Source of the DNA: Cyanophora paradoxa
Taxonomy: Eukaryota > Glaucocystophyceae > Cyanophorales > Cyanophoraceae
NCBI GenBank assembly: GCA_004431415.1
Contig: QPMI01000514.1
Location: 1-64,000, forward strand
DNA length: 64,000 nucleotides
Reading direction: 5' to 3'
In this document: positions 32,451-45,900 of the stretch, one piece after another
Numbering within the stretch: the stretch's first letter is position 1
Layout of the letters: every line of letters starts with the position of its first letter
Translations under genes and position numbers: made by a program
Notes under the pieces: model-generated
What the model saw: only the letters and a program-made list of their open reading frames with translations
Database searches by the model: none
What the model was told of the DNA's origin: nothing

Positions 32451-35400
32451 TCAGTGGTCGAGGCGCCCGGCGAAGGCCGCAGCGACGGCCATCTGCAGAC
32501 CGGCCACGATGGCGATCCACGGCCAGCCCGGCGGTGCGGCGCCCGTCGCGCCCGAACGAAGCTCCGGGAGGCTCCTGCGGATCCGAACCAGCGCACAATC
32601 AACAAGGGCAGCTGCAGGCAACGTAGTACAGAGCAGCCCGATCGCGATGAAGGAAAGAACGCACTGGGAGTAGACGGCGGCGCTGGTCGTGCGCAGGTCT
32701 CCCGCCTCGAAGTCCTGCCCCCCGATCGCGCAGCCGGCGCCCGCCCCGCACTGCTCGCCGATCGCCCCGACGCCGTCCGCCGCGCTCGGGCCGTCGGCCT
32801 GCAAACGAAGCTCCAGCTCGGCGGGCATGCACAGGAGCGGGCACGCGCGACAGATGCGGGCGGACCTGCAGGAGGGCCCGGGCCATGTGCAGGGCGCGCG
32901 CATCCCGGCCGCGATTCTGCAATTTGAGACCGTTTAGAACAGCAACTCGCCACTCCGCAGACATGTAAACATCTGACCTGGAGGGTTCCCGCGACGGTGT
33001 AGGCGCACGGCGCCTCCGAGCACGCCTCAGCGGTAAAGTTGGACACGTGGACCTTGCGATCCCGTCGCAAAGAGGGGCGCGAAGAAGGCGCGGGCGACGA
33101 TTGCGCACCTGCTCCCGCCTGAAACACCGCTGGCGCTTTGAGCACGCGTCGCCGGACTTCAGAAGGTCGAAGACTAGCGCGAAAATCTCGTCCGCCCACT
33201 GCAAAAAAATCAGCCGAGACAGGAGAAAAGGCAGGTCGAGCAATGATCGGACCTGGCCTGCAGCATAGGCTGGCGGGTGCAAATCGACTATGTCGGCGTA
33301 ATCTAATTTTCGAATGAGAATTTAAGCTTAATCTTGGATACGAAAGCGCAGAACATTCGACAACTCAGCATTTAAAGCACCAGAAACGGTCAGATTCGCG
33401 AAACGAATTGCGAAGTTCAGCGCGACGGGGAACCCGCTCTCTGACGGCTTTCGGTTCTGCGAAAGAGGTGCAACGTTAAATATTGGAAGGTCCAATTTCG
33501 AGTGGAAGTGGCGCACGAGGGCAGAGAAGGCGGCGGCGGCCTCCGCGAGCTGCTGGGCGCCGGCGAGGCGGGCGATCGAGGCGGCGTCCGTGGCGCCGAG
33601 GGCCGGCGCGTCGAGCACGCCGCTGGCGCTGACGTTGCGGAGCGCCCGCTGGTTCACGACGGCGATGGCCGGGGACGCGAGCCGCTGGAGCCGGAACGAC
33701 CTGCGGGGCGTGAGCTCGAAATCCACAGAAGAAGATTGTCGACGGTCAAGATTTGAGGCGCTGACCGGAGGAAGGCCGACGAGCGGAGGGCGGAGAGGAG
33801 GCGGAGGGACGAGTCGTCGCTGCCGGCGGAGGCGCCGGCAACGAGCCCGCCCGCCGGCACCGACCGCGCGTTGAGCGCCGTGAACGGGTTCTGAGCGGAC
33901 GAAGTCAACAGAAGAATTCAGCATCGATAGCAAATCCATGCGAAGGGCGCACGGTGTTGTCCCAAAGGGAGAGGGCGAGGATGAGGGTCGATCCGGAGCA
34001 GGAGGCGGACACGGTCGCGTTGCCGGTGACGGGGTCCGAGATCGGCACCATCGACCCGTCGCGCGCGTTCGCCGCCGCCACGACGCGCCGCTGCACCTGC
34101 GGGGGCGTCATGATCAGCTGAACTTCGACAGAAGCCACAACAGCTGCTTACCAACAGAGGGCTCAGCTGCGCTGCGATGCTGCGGCACTTGCGCTGCGAG
34201 GCAGCGGCAATGGCCTCCGACCCGCGCCCCGAGGCCCGCGCCGGCGGCTTGACGTCGAAGGACATTGTGATATCCGTGACGTTCACCACCGCGAAAATCT
34301 GCGAACCCACACTAAAATCGAACGATTGTACGGGGGCCTCCGAGGCGGTGTCGGACCTTGGTGGCCGCAAGGCGGACGAGGCCGTTGGGCAGGACGGTGC
34401 GCCGGGCGCCTCGGAAGCCGGGGACGGCGGCCTCGAGAAGACCGGCCCCGCCCGTCGCGTTCAGCGCGCGGCGGACGGTCGGCGGCGCCAGCACCGTCCC
34501 GTTCGCGTCCAGCAGCGAAACCTGCAAGCGCGCGTCATCATGAGCTCTCTGTTGCGATCGCGATGCGCAAGGTTGCAGGCTGGATCCCAGAAATCTTTAT
34601 TTGGATCAACGGTGAGAGCGAAGGCCCGGGGTCGCACCTCGACGGGGCCGCGCCCACCGAGGGTCACGCTGCTGTTCCGGATGACAGCCGCGACGGCCGG
34701 CGGCAGCGGGCTGGACGGCTTCGGGCCCGCCTGGACCGTCACGCGGATCTGCACGCCGAATATTTTAACGTACTCCAGTGATGAAAGGATGATTAAGCGA
34801 GCAGGCGCACGCGCACCGTCGCGAGAACGGCAGATGCGCCCTCGGGCAGGACGGCGCCGGAAATAGACACGCGGCCCGAGCCCACCTGCGCGAAGCACCT
34901 ACCGCGGCCCACCAAAATCTGGACGTGGTTCGTTGTGAGAACACTGTTCCATCTCAATGCGTACAGAGGTCGCGGGTCACACCTGAGAGTCCACGTCGGT
35001 CTGGTTGGCGCTGCTCTTGCGGAGAACTTCGCCGATGACGCCTTTCACGCTCGGCGGGTCCTGCTTGGCCACACTGCAGACAAGAGTGTCAAACAAATAT
35101 CGCGATCAATATCAATCGGGCTCGAATGATAAGCAAAGCGGACAAGACGTTGCAGGTATCAGCACTCTCCAGCGCGTAAGACAGGTCGACCTGGTGTTTG
35201 CGCTCAAAACTAACCCAAACGACAGGCTGTCCAACGAGTGCTCGATACACACCAGCGCTGAGCGGACGAGGGGACGGGGCGAAACGACGGCTGCTGCGGC
35301 CTTCAGAGCGCTGCTCTGAACAGCGGGGGAGATCCGGCAAACGGCGCTGCAGGAGGGTTAGAAGAGGCAAGCGCGAAGCAAATCTCCAGTCGAAGGCATT

Positions 35401-38400
35401 CGCGAACCCCGATCCAGCTGCACGCGAAATCAGCATAAATTGACGAAGAATGACCGTATGCAAAGCGAAATCATAAAAAGCGAAAATGCTCACAGACGAC
35501 GTCGGCCTTCGACTTGACGTTGTTCGTGCAGGCGGACCTGCAGAGCGCGCGGTCGAATTCGAGATTCTCCGCGGACCCATCGCACTGCGGCGGCGACTGC
35601 GCACTGGACGTGGAGGGCGTAGCCCGGGACGGTGGTGGCGTTGACGGCGGCGAGCCAGAGGGACCGCGCGGCGCGCCCGAGGGCCCGCTCGTTGAACGCG
35701 TTCAGCTCTGCAGCAGCCAACTAAGCGAGGGGCGCGCGAAGCAACGGACCCTCCCGGGGGGCACCGGGCACGACGGCGGCGACGAGGTCGCGGCAGGCGG
35801 AGGGCCAGAGCTGGCGGAGGTACGCGTCCGCCTGCAAAGCAAAGGTGTGGACGGACTTGGTTTACAGGGAGGACAGCATTGTTCTCGAATCCGCACCCAC
35901 TCAAGGAAGGGCAGGCAGGCGGCGCGGCTCGCGGGCAGCAGGACTGCCGAGACGGACTTGCACGGGGCGTACTTCGGGTCCGTCAGCGCGACGCCCTTCG
36001 TCAGCGAGGCGTACAGGTAGAACAGGCTGGCAAAGGAAGCATTTGGTGTTACAAAATGAGAATCAAGAAGATAGGAATGTCATCATGGAGGGCAGGACCT
36101 TGCGAGGCCGGCGCGGGCAGTCTTGGACGTGAAGGTGGCGTTGGCGGTGCCGTTCGAGAAGACGGCCGCCAGGACGGAGCCTGCGCCACATGCATGCTCT
36201 CGGGTTACACGCAGTTTCCCTTCTTTATCAAACTGGGACAAAATTCAGCACCCGCAGGACCGGGGGCGAGCGGCGCAAGGCCGCTGCACTGAGCGACCGG
36301 GTCCTGCGCGTACGGCCTGTCCTGCGTGCGCTCCACCCCCATCTGAAGCTGCTTGGCGATGAGTCAGAAAACGCGAGCGTGCGCTCGAAAACCCGAACGC
36401 GCGGCGAGCGGGCGCACCGCCGAGGCGCATGCGTCGCAAGCGAAGTCGAACGCGGTTCTCAGCGCGGGCGCCGGCGCGGCCGGCGCCTGCCGAAGCTCGC
36501 GGCGGCCGCCAGGCGGGGCCCCGGCCGGCGCCGTGCAGCCGGAGCCTGCGACGGCATGGCAGCCCGGAATCGTGCAGCCCGAGTCGGCGCAGCACTTGGC
36601 GGCGTCCACGGGCGCCCCCGGGTCCTCCGAGCGCAGCGCGCACTCCGCCGCCGCGCTGTCCGCGGGGCTAACGGGGCTCTTGACGAGAGAGACGAGGAGC
36701 CCGTCGCCCGCGCCGAGCCTGGCCGACACCTGCGCACGCGGGGACCCCGGAGTCCGAGTCGAACCGGCGCTGGGAATCGCCCGAACGCATGGCCAAGTAA
36801 CCAAAGCAAATTAAAACAATTGCAAGACTAGTACTTGCACGCACGCAGGCTTGGAGGGATGGGTAGGGCCGGTATTGCACGTAGCAGTCGCTGCCGCGCT
36901 CCCGCGATGAGAGCTGCCCGTCGATCGGCGCTACACACTTGCTCTGCAGCGAAGTCAGCTTTTCTCAACCTATCCGCGCGATCAGCCGCTGCGCCGCGGG
37001 CCGGGGCGCGCCAGCGTGGAGTAGCCGGGGCAGTCCTCGTAGACGCCGAGGGCCGTATCGTTGCCGAACGCGAGCCGCGGCGGAGTCCACCGCTGCGCCG
37101 GCGCCGCGTCGGACGCGATCGTTCGGGATGGGGTTTGAGGGCGGACCTCCCGCGTGCAGGAGCGGTCGGCGGAGGAGAGGCCGTCCACCGCCGACGGGAG
37201 GCATGAGTGGGACCCGTCCTCGGCGTGGCAGAGGCCGCAGCCGCGGCTTTCGAGGCAGGCCGTCTGCGCGGCCGCAGAGGAAGCGACCGCCGTGCCCGCG
37301 TCGTCTCCGTAGCACAGCTCTGCACCCGCCATCGGAATTAACTCTAACCGAGACGCAGGGCGCCGCGAGTGTCGCACCGTTGGTGATCGGGTTGATCATG
37401 GAGTAGAGGGGAGGGTACACGGCCGCGTTGACGAAGGCGTCCTCCGGAGCCTGGGAGTCTTCCTCGATGACGCTCTCCGGCCTGCGAGTCCACCGCGTGA
37501 ACCACAACTGAAAATTCGTGAGTGCGGCGGGTGAATATGACGCACTCAAGCGCCGAAAACTCGAATTCCTGGTGCAGCTTCCGGCGTCCTTCTGCGGCCA
37601 GCAAGGCGTGCAGGGAAACCCTGGATGATGAAAGATTGCGCAAACCACGAGTCAGGGGAGCTACAACCGGCAGCAATGGACATTGAAGGCACCAGTGAGG
37701 AGACTCTACGGTGCGCGCGATCTGATCGCATGTCATGCTGCTCGTGCCGTTGAAGTACGGGCCCGGAGCCGTCCTGAAGGTCGAGTCGGCTCGAATATAC
37801 ACACGCTAGAGGCGGACGTGGGCCGCGCACGACGGGGCTGAGGGGTCGGTGGAGTCGCCGGTCACGCAGAAGCCCCAGGCGGGGTAGGCGCCGCGGACGG
37901 GCACGGCGAGCCCGTTGGACTGCGCCTCGCTGGCGGGGAGCGTCTCGTAGCGGCAGACGAGGCAGGCGGCGTTGCGGAGGCAGCCCTCCATGCCGTCCTC
38001 GTCGTTGTAGGTAGCCTCGCAGGCCTCTGCCGCGGAACGGACACTCGTTCAAGAACGTTTATGAGGAAAAGGGCGCAGCGGAATGAAGGCTCGTTCAAGA
38101 AAGGAAAACTGTTTCGACCTTTGTCGCGGGGCCCGACGACGTGGACTTCGGCGGTCGCCTCGAAGAGGTCCTCGTCGGTCCAGCCGCTGTAGAAGAGGCG
38201 GTAGCGCCCGTACGGCCCGTCGGCGAGGTCGCCGCTGGCCGCCGGCGCGCACGGCGCCTCCTCCCCGTCCACATCTGAAGCCGCTGTCAGATTTCCTGGT
38301 TTTCATCGTTCACACTGAGCGCGAGCGCACCCAGGCACTTCGTCCAGTCGATGACGAGGCGGACGAAGTCGTCGTCGGGGCCGGCACGCTCGTCGAAGCG

Positions 38401-41400
38401 GACGCTGACGGCCGGCGCGCCGGCGCCTGCGCCCTCGCCCGCCTCCTCCGCCTCGCCGGCCGCGCCGACGCGCTCCATGTACGCCTCGTGGGCCTCCTCG
38501 GAGAAGGGCCCCGCGGGGCACGCGTCGCCCTCCTGGAGGTACTCCGGGTCGCACTCGGCAGCGTCCGCGAACATCGACGGGTGCACCTGCCGAATTTCGA
38601 CCGGGAATGGTCACGTTCAACGGAACTCAGATTTCAAGATTTCGAGGGCGCACGCCGCGGACGAGGAGCTCGGTCGTGCGGCGGCGCTCGACGGCGTCAG
38701 AGAAGAGGTCGCTGCGCGGAAGGCGTCACGGGGGGCGCGCCAGAACACGAGCCTACAACGAGAAGCCTTTACAAAAATATAGATTTATGCCGCAGTGTAA
38801 TTGAAGCGGCTGGTTTGTCCGCCGACGCGAGCGGTTGTCTACAGCTCTAGCTCGGCCCGGCGGGATTGATCGTTGCGGCGCGCGCACCGCCAGACGATGC
38901 GGAGGGAGGCGAAGGTGCCGGGCTCCAGGGTGCGCCCGCGCACGTCCGCCGTCCCCGGCGGGTAGTCGATCCCGGCGTCGAAGCCCGCGACCGCGTCCGC
39001 GTCCGAGTCCTCCAGCTCCAGCCCCACCGAGTCGGTCTCTGCCGAGCACGGCCGTGCAGGGTGAGAAAAACTGCAAATTCGAAGGTGAGAGACAGAAGTG
39101 CCTCGCCTTCACCAGTCTGCAGGGCGTGGCGCCCCGTCAACATGGGCGGTGCCGGGATCGGAGCCAGAGGCGCGATCGGCACAACGTAGTCTCCCGGCGA
39201 CGCGCTCTGCTCGCGCATCTTCAACTTAACATTGAAGCTCGACGCTGAATTCAACGCGCCACTGAAAGGGCGCACGCTGGGCATCTGAGCTTCGTCGAAG
39301 GCCGGCGGGTTGGGGAGGTGCCTGTAGAACGAGAGGCGGGGCAGGTCGCGGATGCCGGCGTCCCAGGAGATTGAGCCGGGCGACGCGATGTTGCACACCA
39401 CGAAGCTCAGCGCGGACGGCGCCACGTTCCCGTTCCGCTCTTCTCGCAGCCTACGGGCGATGGCCTGCAAAACAAACTGGAGAGTCAAAGAGATGCGAAT
39501 ATCGATACAGATTCAATGATGATGGCGGGTGTAATGACGCGCGAGCAAAGAGGATAGCCGCGCACGTCGACGCGAAACTCGACGAGCTGCTTGTTCACGG
39601 CCGGCAGGACGGGGCGCCGCGCCAGCGTTGACGCGGTTTCCGTGCCCAGTAGCAGACGAGATAAAGCAGCTGCGGAGACGAACTGCGGGGGGTAGACCAC
39701 GGCGAACATGCGGCCGTTGGTGGTGACGCGGTTGATCTGCAAACGTTTCGATTACAGCGCGTCCCCTGGCATCTGCGCAAGATACTATTCGCTCCGGGCG
39801 CAAACCACTTTGTCGAAGGCATCTTGGAAGCGAAGTGTCTGCAGACCCACCTGCATGTGCCAATCAGTTTGCATGCGCATCTAGATCTGCTTATGGCGTC
39901 CGTGCTAGCGCAATATATTTGGCGACTGCAAGCACAATGTTAATATTAAAGCGTCCAGCGATCGCGAACGCACCTCCTCGTTGACGCAGCGGCGCGCTGG
40001 CATCGTCACCTCGCACTTCACCACCTCGGGCTGGGCGGGATCGAACAGCGTCTTTACTGAGTACCCGGTCCGCACTATGGGCGATTGTGTCACGTATTGC
40101 GATAGGAATCAAGCAACTGTCAAGGTTAGCTATAGCACGCACTGTCGTCGAGAGCGATGAAGCCGTTTTCAGCCGGAGCCCGGTCGACGAGAACGTCGGG
40201 GCACTGGGCGAGCGAGTATAAGTACGTAGAGAAAACGCTTATCGAGTGTTCTGTAGAAGAACTGAATTGCACAGCACCAGGTTGTAGAGACGCCGGTCGA
40301 GGCGCTCGTTCTCCACCTGCCAGCACGCGGGGATGTCGTGGCGAAGGTTGAGGAAAGCCCGCCTGCGGAATGAGCGTCTCGCGACTCGGACTGCAGCTGG
40401 CGACGCGCGCGCGCCGGTCCAGGGGATCGACTGCGAACCAGAAGGCTTGCGGAGGGGATTGCTGCACGAAGGCCGCGCAGCCGTAGCGCCCCGCAGGAAG
40501 GCATCGGAGCGGAAATCGGGCCTGGCTGCGTCTCTCGTCAGATCGACTACCATGTCCCCTCCGCACTTCATTCTTTTATATATTGGGCACCCAGAAGCGG
40601 TCGTAATGCGGCGCGAGAACACCACCTGCTTCGGCATTAAATGTTTGAACATAGACTCTGGAAGCGGATTTCGAAAACAATGGAAACGATCGTGACCTCG
40701 TGAAAGACGGCGGGGTAATCGGGAAAGCTTTGGACGCTCCCGTTCTCAACGGCCCCGAGCAGCACCTCAAGCGGGGCTGCCGCAAAAGAGTCGGCGCGCG
40801 CTCGCGATCGCGTCCGCAGAAATGCAGAGTCCGAATCGGATCTCAAGAGACGCCTCACCCAACGAAATGAAGGACCTTGGGTTCATGAACACCTCCTCTG
40901 GCATACCCTCCCACGAGCAGACGGCGTAGTCGCCGTAGTCGGCCGTGAACCCGGCTTTCTCCTGCGCAAGCGGCGCTTTCAGCAAAGGCGCTCCAAGGCT
41001 CGAGCGCTCGAGCTCCGGTCGGCGCCGGCGCCGCGCCTTGTACTCGGCCTCGTCGCAGTCGAGCTGGTCCTGGCGGTCGCAGCTCTGCAGCCTCGCCGTC
41101 ACCTTGGCGGCCCCCTTGGCGATGGCGGCGCAGGGCGGCTTCGTCGTCGAGGCCGCTTCCGCGTCGCCGGCGGCGATCGCGCGTCGGACGGTCTGCGCGT
41201 ACTGCTCCGCCTCCGCCGCGAGCGACGGCGGGCCAGCGACTGCCGGCGGCGCCCGCGGTCAGCGCCCATAAAAGACACCAACGAACGCAATATTCTGCAG
41301 GCGCGTGCTGGCCGAAGAACCAGTCGCACATTTGAAGGGAACGGAGACGACGGGCCCGGCGTTCGAGGGGCTGTTGTGGCGGAGAAGGAAGTCGGCGTGC

Positions 41401-42965
41401 TGCGCCGCCGCGAAGGCCTCGAGGTCGGGGTGCGGTCCGTGGATCTTCGGGTTGAACGATACGGCGAACTGCCCGAACCGAGAAATCAAAAAGTTGGAGT
41501 TTAGCACGCTTAGTTCTAGAGCTTCGCGGTTTTGTGATTGTTATTAAACGACAGCCCCAGCACCTGGAAGACGACGTCCTGGTTCAGCCATTGCGCGCGG
41601 TGCGAGGCGTACACGGCACCGCTCTGCGGCACCCGCGCCTCCGACGCGTTCCGCAGCACGCTAGCCGTCCCGTCGACTGCGGTGATCGCGTCGCCGAGGG
41701 CTGCTCCAAAGGACTGCGCGACTCAACATCGGCTCCAGCCGCAGGCGACCTTGCCACTGACTGAAAGCAGGCACCGGAGGACTGGAGGCGGCGGGGCGGA
41801 CGAAGGCGACGAGGAAGGGGCAGGCGGGATGGGACGTGGTTGACCAGCGGGCCTGCCCGCGAGCCTCAGCCGAGCGCGCGCTCTCGCGAAGAGGCGTCCC
41901 GGGATGGCATCGATCGCGACCTCGACGGGGGTGGCGGTGTGGAAGACGAAGGAGCCGCGCTCGACGGACCCCGTGACCAGCTCCACGCGCCGGATGCGGC
42001 TCTCGCACACCTGGAGCGCAGAGGCGCGCGCGCGTTTTTCAAGGGAAGCGCGTCATGGCAGGGGGAATGCCTGAGACGCACCTGCCGAGCATCGTTGGGG
42101 CATCCGTCCAGGCTGCGCGCGGCGCCCGCGGGCTCGCGAGGCGGCCCTTCGGGTCCAAGGCCTGCCTCTCGAATTGTTACAGATCCGTATCAAACACCCA
42201 GACAACCTGGCGAGCGAGGCGCACCTGGGGGCATCCTTATCCGAATCAACTCCACTGGCCGCGGCACGACGTCGATGTTTTCGCCGCGAAAGACAGTCGC
42301 CCCCGCCGCGTCGACGAGGTCCAACCGCAGGACGCCCGCCGGCCAGCTGACGGAGACAATGAGGATTCGCCGGCGTTCAGCCAAAATTCGAAGCGTCGGC
42401 GCCAGAGCGCATGCGCACCAGCCAACAAATTTGGGGTCGATTCGGTAGAGGTTGAGGCCCTCAAATTCCTCGCGAGGCAGCGACGATCTGCACGCGTCGC
42501 CGCCGTGAACTTCTCGTGCAGCCGCAAGCTCAAGGATTCCCGGGAACGCTCACAGCTGGTAGGCCGCGTATTGAAGGTCCAGCTCGTAGCACTCGCGCCC
42601 GACTTCCGAACACCGCTGCGGGGAGCCAATGCTTTAACGAAACAGTCACCAGTAGAATTCTAGAGAACGATGGGAAGAGCGAGGACAAACGAGGGCGAGG
42701 CGGTGGGCGCCGATCTGGTCCTCGCTGAGACCCTCCGGGGGGGCCACGCGGACGAAGAACGTGTCGCCAAAGCTGCGCCCCACGTGCACGATTCCAGCCG
42801 CGCCACAAAACCCGCGGCAGCGATTCCAAAGGGCGCACGCGTTGACAGGTTCGGAGGCCCTGTGTAAGTAACGCCTGACTTGAGGCTCGGGCTGACGCAG
42901 GGCAGGCCGCTGCGGCAAGGCCCGAACGTAGAACTGAACGGCCATGAGCTTGTATCGAGAAGGGC
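32451..42965 (-). CDS. Long multi-exon cysteine-rich membrane protein locus
   Basis: Sustained coding signal on the minus strand in exons of about 100-200 bp, separated by introns that start GTGCG(C/T) or similar and end in (T/G)CAG. The last exon ends with TGA at 32451. Features seen include PSI- or EGF-like Cys clusters (QTACLESRGCGLCHAEDGSH near 37250; EGCLRNAACLVCRYE near 37960; KCCADSGCTIPGCHAVAG near 36570; AEACSEAPCAYTV near 33030) and beta-sandwich-like stretches (NATVSASCSGSTLILALSLW near 33990). Two hydrophobic helices lie at the C-terminus (CVLSFIAIGLLCTTLPAAAL and GWPWIAIVAGLQMAVAAAFA, 32460-32680). Probably a large cell-surface protein with a short cytoplasmic end. It may be one gene with the S8 protease upstream or a separate gene: an in-frame stop closes the protease frame at 42971, but splicing around it is possible. 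Individual exon ends were not resolved. Confidence 0.45.
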
Positions 42966-42970
42966 GCAAG

Positions 42971-45900
42971 CTATAGCGGCGATCGGCGGGAAATCAAGGA
43001 GCGCGCCTCGAGCGGAGGAGGCGTCGGGGCGTAGGGCGGGGCCGGGAGGGCGATCGCGTCCTCCTGGAGGAACCCGCCAGTGACGACGAGCGAGTAGAGC
43101 AGGGGGCCCTCGCTCGGCGGCGAGTTGATCGCCGCCACCTGCACGGCGGTCCGCGATCGTCGCGTTAGCGTTACGAAGCTTAAGCGAATTCGAAATTCGG
43201 AAGCGGAGGATGAGAGTATTTTCTCACCGTCACGTTGATGGTGACGACGGAGTCCTGCTGCAGCGCTGCCGCCGGGATGACAATTTGTTCATCGTTGTTC
43301 AGGCGGTCCGCCGACTGCGGGCGACATCGAAGGTTGGGAATGAGTGGGAATCTCGAGCTCACGGGCGCGGAACTACTACTGAGCTCGAGACGCACGGAGA
43401 GTCCGTTGGGGAAGTAAATCATGCCGCTGGGATCGACTGCAGACAGGTCGACATCGCTGACCTGCATGAGATTCAACGAGCCGCAGTCGAAGAACAATCT
43501 CAGCGTCTTAACGCACCGGCGCAATCGCAGCCCCCGCAAACGCAGGATAGTCCGCTGCAAATTATGATATCGACCCAACGTTAACGGGGTTTTTGAAGCA
43601 TTGCGCAAGGCTGACCGTAACAAAGCGTGATGCGAAGATCCTCGGCCGGGTTAGACACTCGGATGGTATACTGTGCACGATTCGAATTAAAGAATTTATC
43701 AGAAAAAAAAACAGCGAGTACAAGTAGAAGTGAAGACTGTTTCAGAGGGCACCTGGAACGTGCGGCCGACGTCTGCGTTCGTGACGTTGCCCTCGAAGTA
43801 ACTCATGTTGCGGGCGGAGTCCGGAAAGACGAGCGCCCGCGTGAGTGCTGGCTTGCCGAAGCCACTCTCAAAATTGGGCTGAGAGCTGCAAAACACAAAA
43901 TGGTGTTATTACAATTACATGACCGAAAGCGAAGGGAGTTTTTTGAGGATTCGGAACCACAGCTTCGCGGCGCGACAGGTGACTCGAGCGCACCTGTTCA
44001 CTCGCTGAGGGGGACCCGGGCGCTGGCGGACGAATCCAGTGAGGGGCCGCGCCGAGTTCTGTCGCAGGGGGAGCGAGGCACCCCACGTCAATATTAATGA
44101 GTGCTTCAACTTGCCACCAGAAGCGAGCACCAGCATGACTGCCCGAACGAGGGACCCCGAAGGGCTGAAAGGGCTGCCGGAGCTCTTGAAGCCCCCGGGA
44201 TACCATCCCTGGGAGAGATAATCAAGACGACGTTGATGCCGAGGACAATATCGATGTTTGCCCATGAAAACGAGGTGAATCGGAACCGCACAGACCTCTC
44301 GGAAGTACTGGCGGACGAGGGCGGCGGCGCCTCCGACTGCGTGCGCCGCGCCGTGAGACGTCGGATCGGTGCCACGGTACCCGGTGCGGGGCGCAATCGG
44401 CGTGGGCGCGCAATCGGATCGGCGCGCGCACTCGTGGCGGCCGCGGCGCTCGTGCCCTCGAAGGTGGCCAGCCCGGGCCTGGCGCCCCCGAGGATGCCGG
44501 GGTCGTACTTGGGGCCCGCTGCGCATGCGAGCGCGCCGAACCCGACGCGTTAGCATCCGAATGGAACTTAGCGTCCCGCAAGTCTCAAATGCGGAAACAA
44601 GTGAAGAGATGAGGCCGAGGCGCACAGAACCCGCACTGGAAGCTATTGAGGTCCCCGTCGGCGAAGGCCGCCGCCAGCTGCGACCCGATTCTGGCGGTGC
44701 ACCCCTCCAGCTTCAGAGCGCGCGGGCGGCGCGCAGCGCGGCCCGTCAAGGGGGGGCACCCGGCGATGTTGGGGCGGATGCGGCCGTCGGAGGTGGGGCC
44801 GGGGGCGGAGAAGCCCCACAGGTCGTTCTCGTCGGAGGCCCCGTACCAGCGCGCGAAGTAGGGGTCCGACCCCTGCCGCCGCACCGCTCGTGATCGGGGG
44901 ATCGGAGCTTTTCGAGAGGCTCGAGGCCTAGGGCAGGCGATGACGGCACTGACCACGACGACGGACGCCATGCTCTCCGCGCAGCATCCGGCCGTCCCCG
45001 GGCAGGGGATCGCGGGGTCCCCTGCGCGACGCTTCAGCCTCGAGCCCAAAGCGGCCGCCAAGAATCCGCGCACCGAGGGGGAGGCCGTTGGCCTCGCAGG
45101 TGGCGCGGTTGACGGGTCCCGAGAGCCAGTCGCTCGGCGCGTTCGTGAAGGGGAGCGAGGTGGCGAGGTCGCGTGCCGACGCCATTGACGCAGCCACCGA
45201 GAGCCTGCCGCCGCGGCCGTCAGCGCTCCAGATCGAGGGCGCTGGCGTAAGAGGGGATCCAAGATGCGGCTCGCGCGTACACATTCTTGGCCTGCGAATG
45301 CGCGCAATCAGAAATTGCATTCAGATTGATTCGAAATCTGGCTGAAATTAATTGTATAAAATGTAGATTAGAGAGCTCACGGTGCCTGGAGAGCTGACGC
45401 GGTCGCGGGCGTTTCCCGCGGCGACGACGGGCAGGTACTCCTTGTTCTGCCAGGCGAAGCGGTCGAGCTCGCTCGCCCGCGCGTCGTAGGCCGACCCCGT
45501 GGCGCCCACCCACTTCGAGCGTCCCAATTGCAAGGTCATGATCAGACACGTTCCGCGGGAGCAGTGATCATAAACATGAGCTTCCAGCCGTAGAATCAAA
45601 TGAAGCAGCTCACCGCGTGGACCTGGACGCGCATGCCGGCCTCGTAGGCCGGCTGAAGGCTCTCCCGGAGTTTCTCGGGGAAAAGTTGCTGCGGAGAGGA
45701 GTAAGTGCGTGACAGCGGACGGTGGCGACTCGCGGATCGCCGGCGGGCGCACCCTCCCGAGGACCTGACGGCCCTGCCTTCCCCGCACGAGGGCGAGCGA
45801 GCCGTCGAAGTAGATCTTCGCGTTTCTCGCCACGCCGCAGTGCTTCGCCTGCGACGTCGACGGAAGCGAGCGGTCAACGCGAGCGCCTCGGAACCGTACA

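Noticed and set aside
42971-43420. REJ (receptor for egg jelly) domain
   Set aside because: EQIVIP..AL and the following strands first suggested REJ, but the sequence continues directly from the S8 catalytic domain and matches the C-terminal sandwich of tag-type proteases better.
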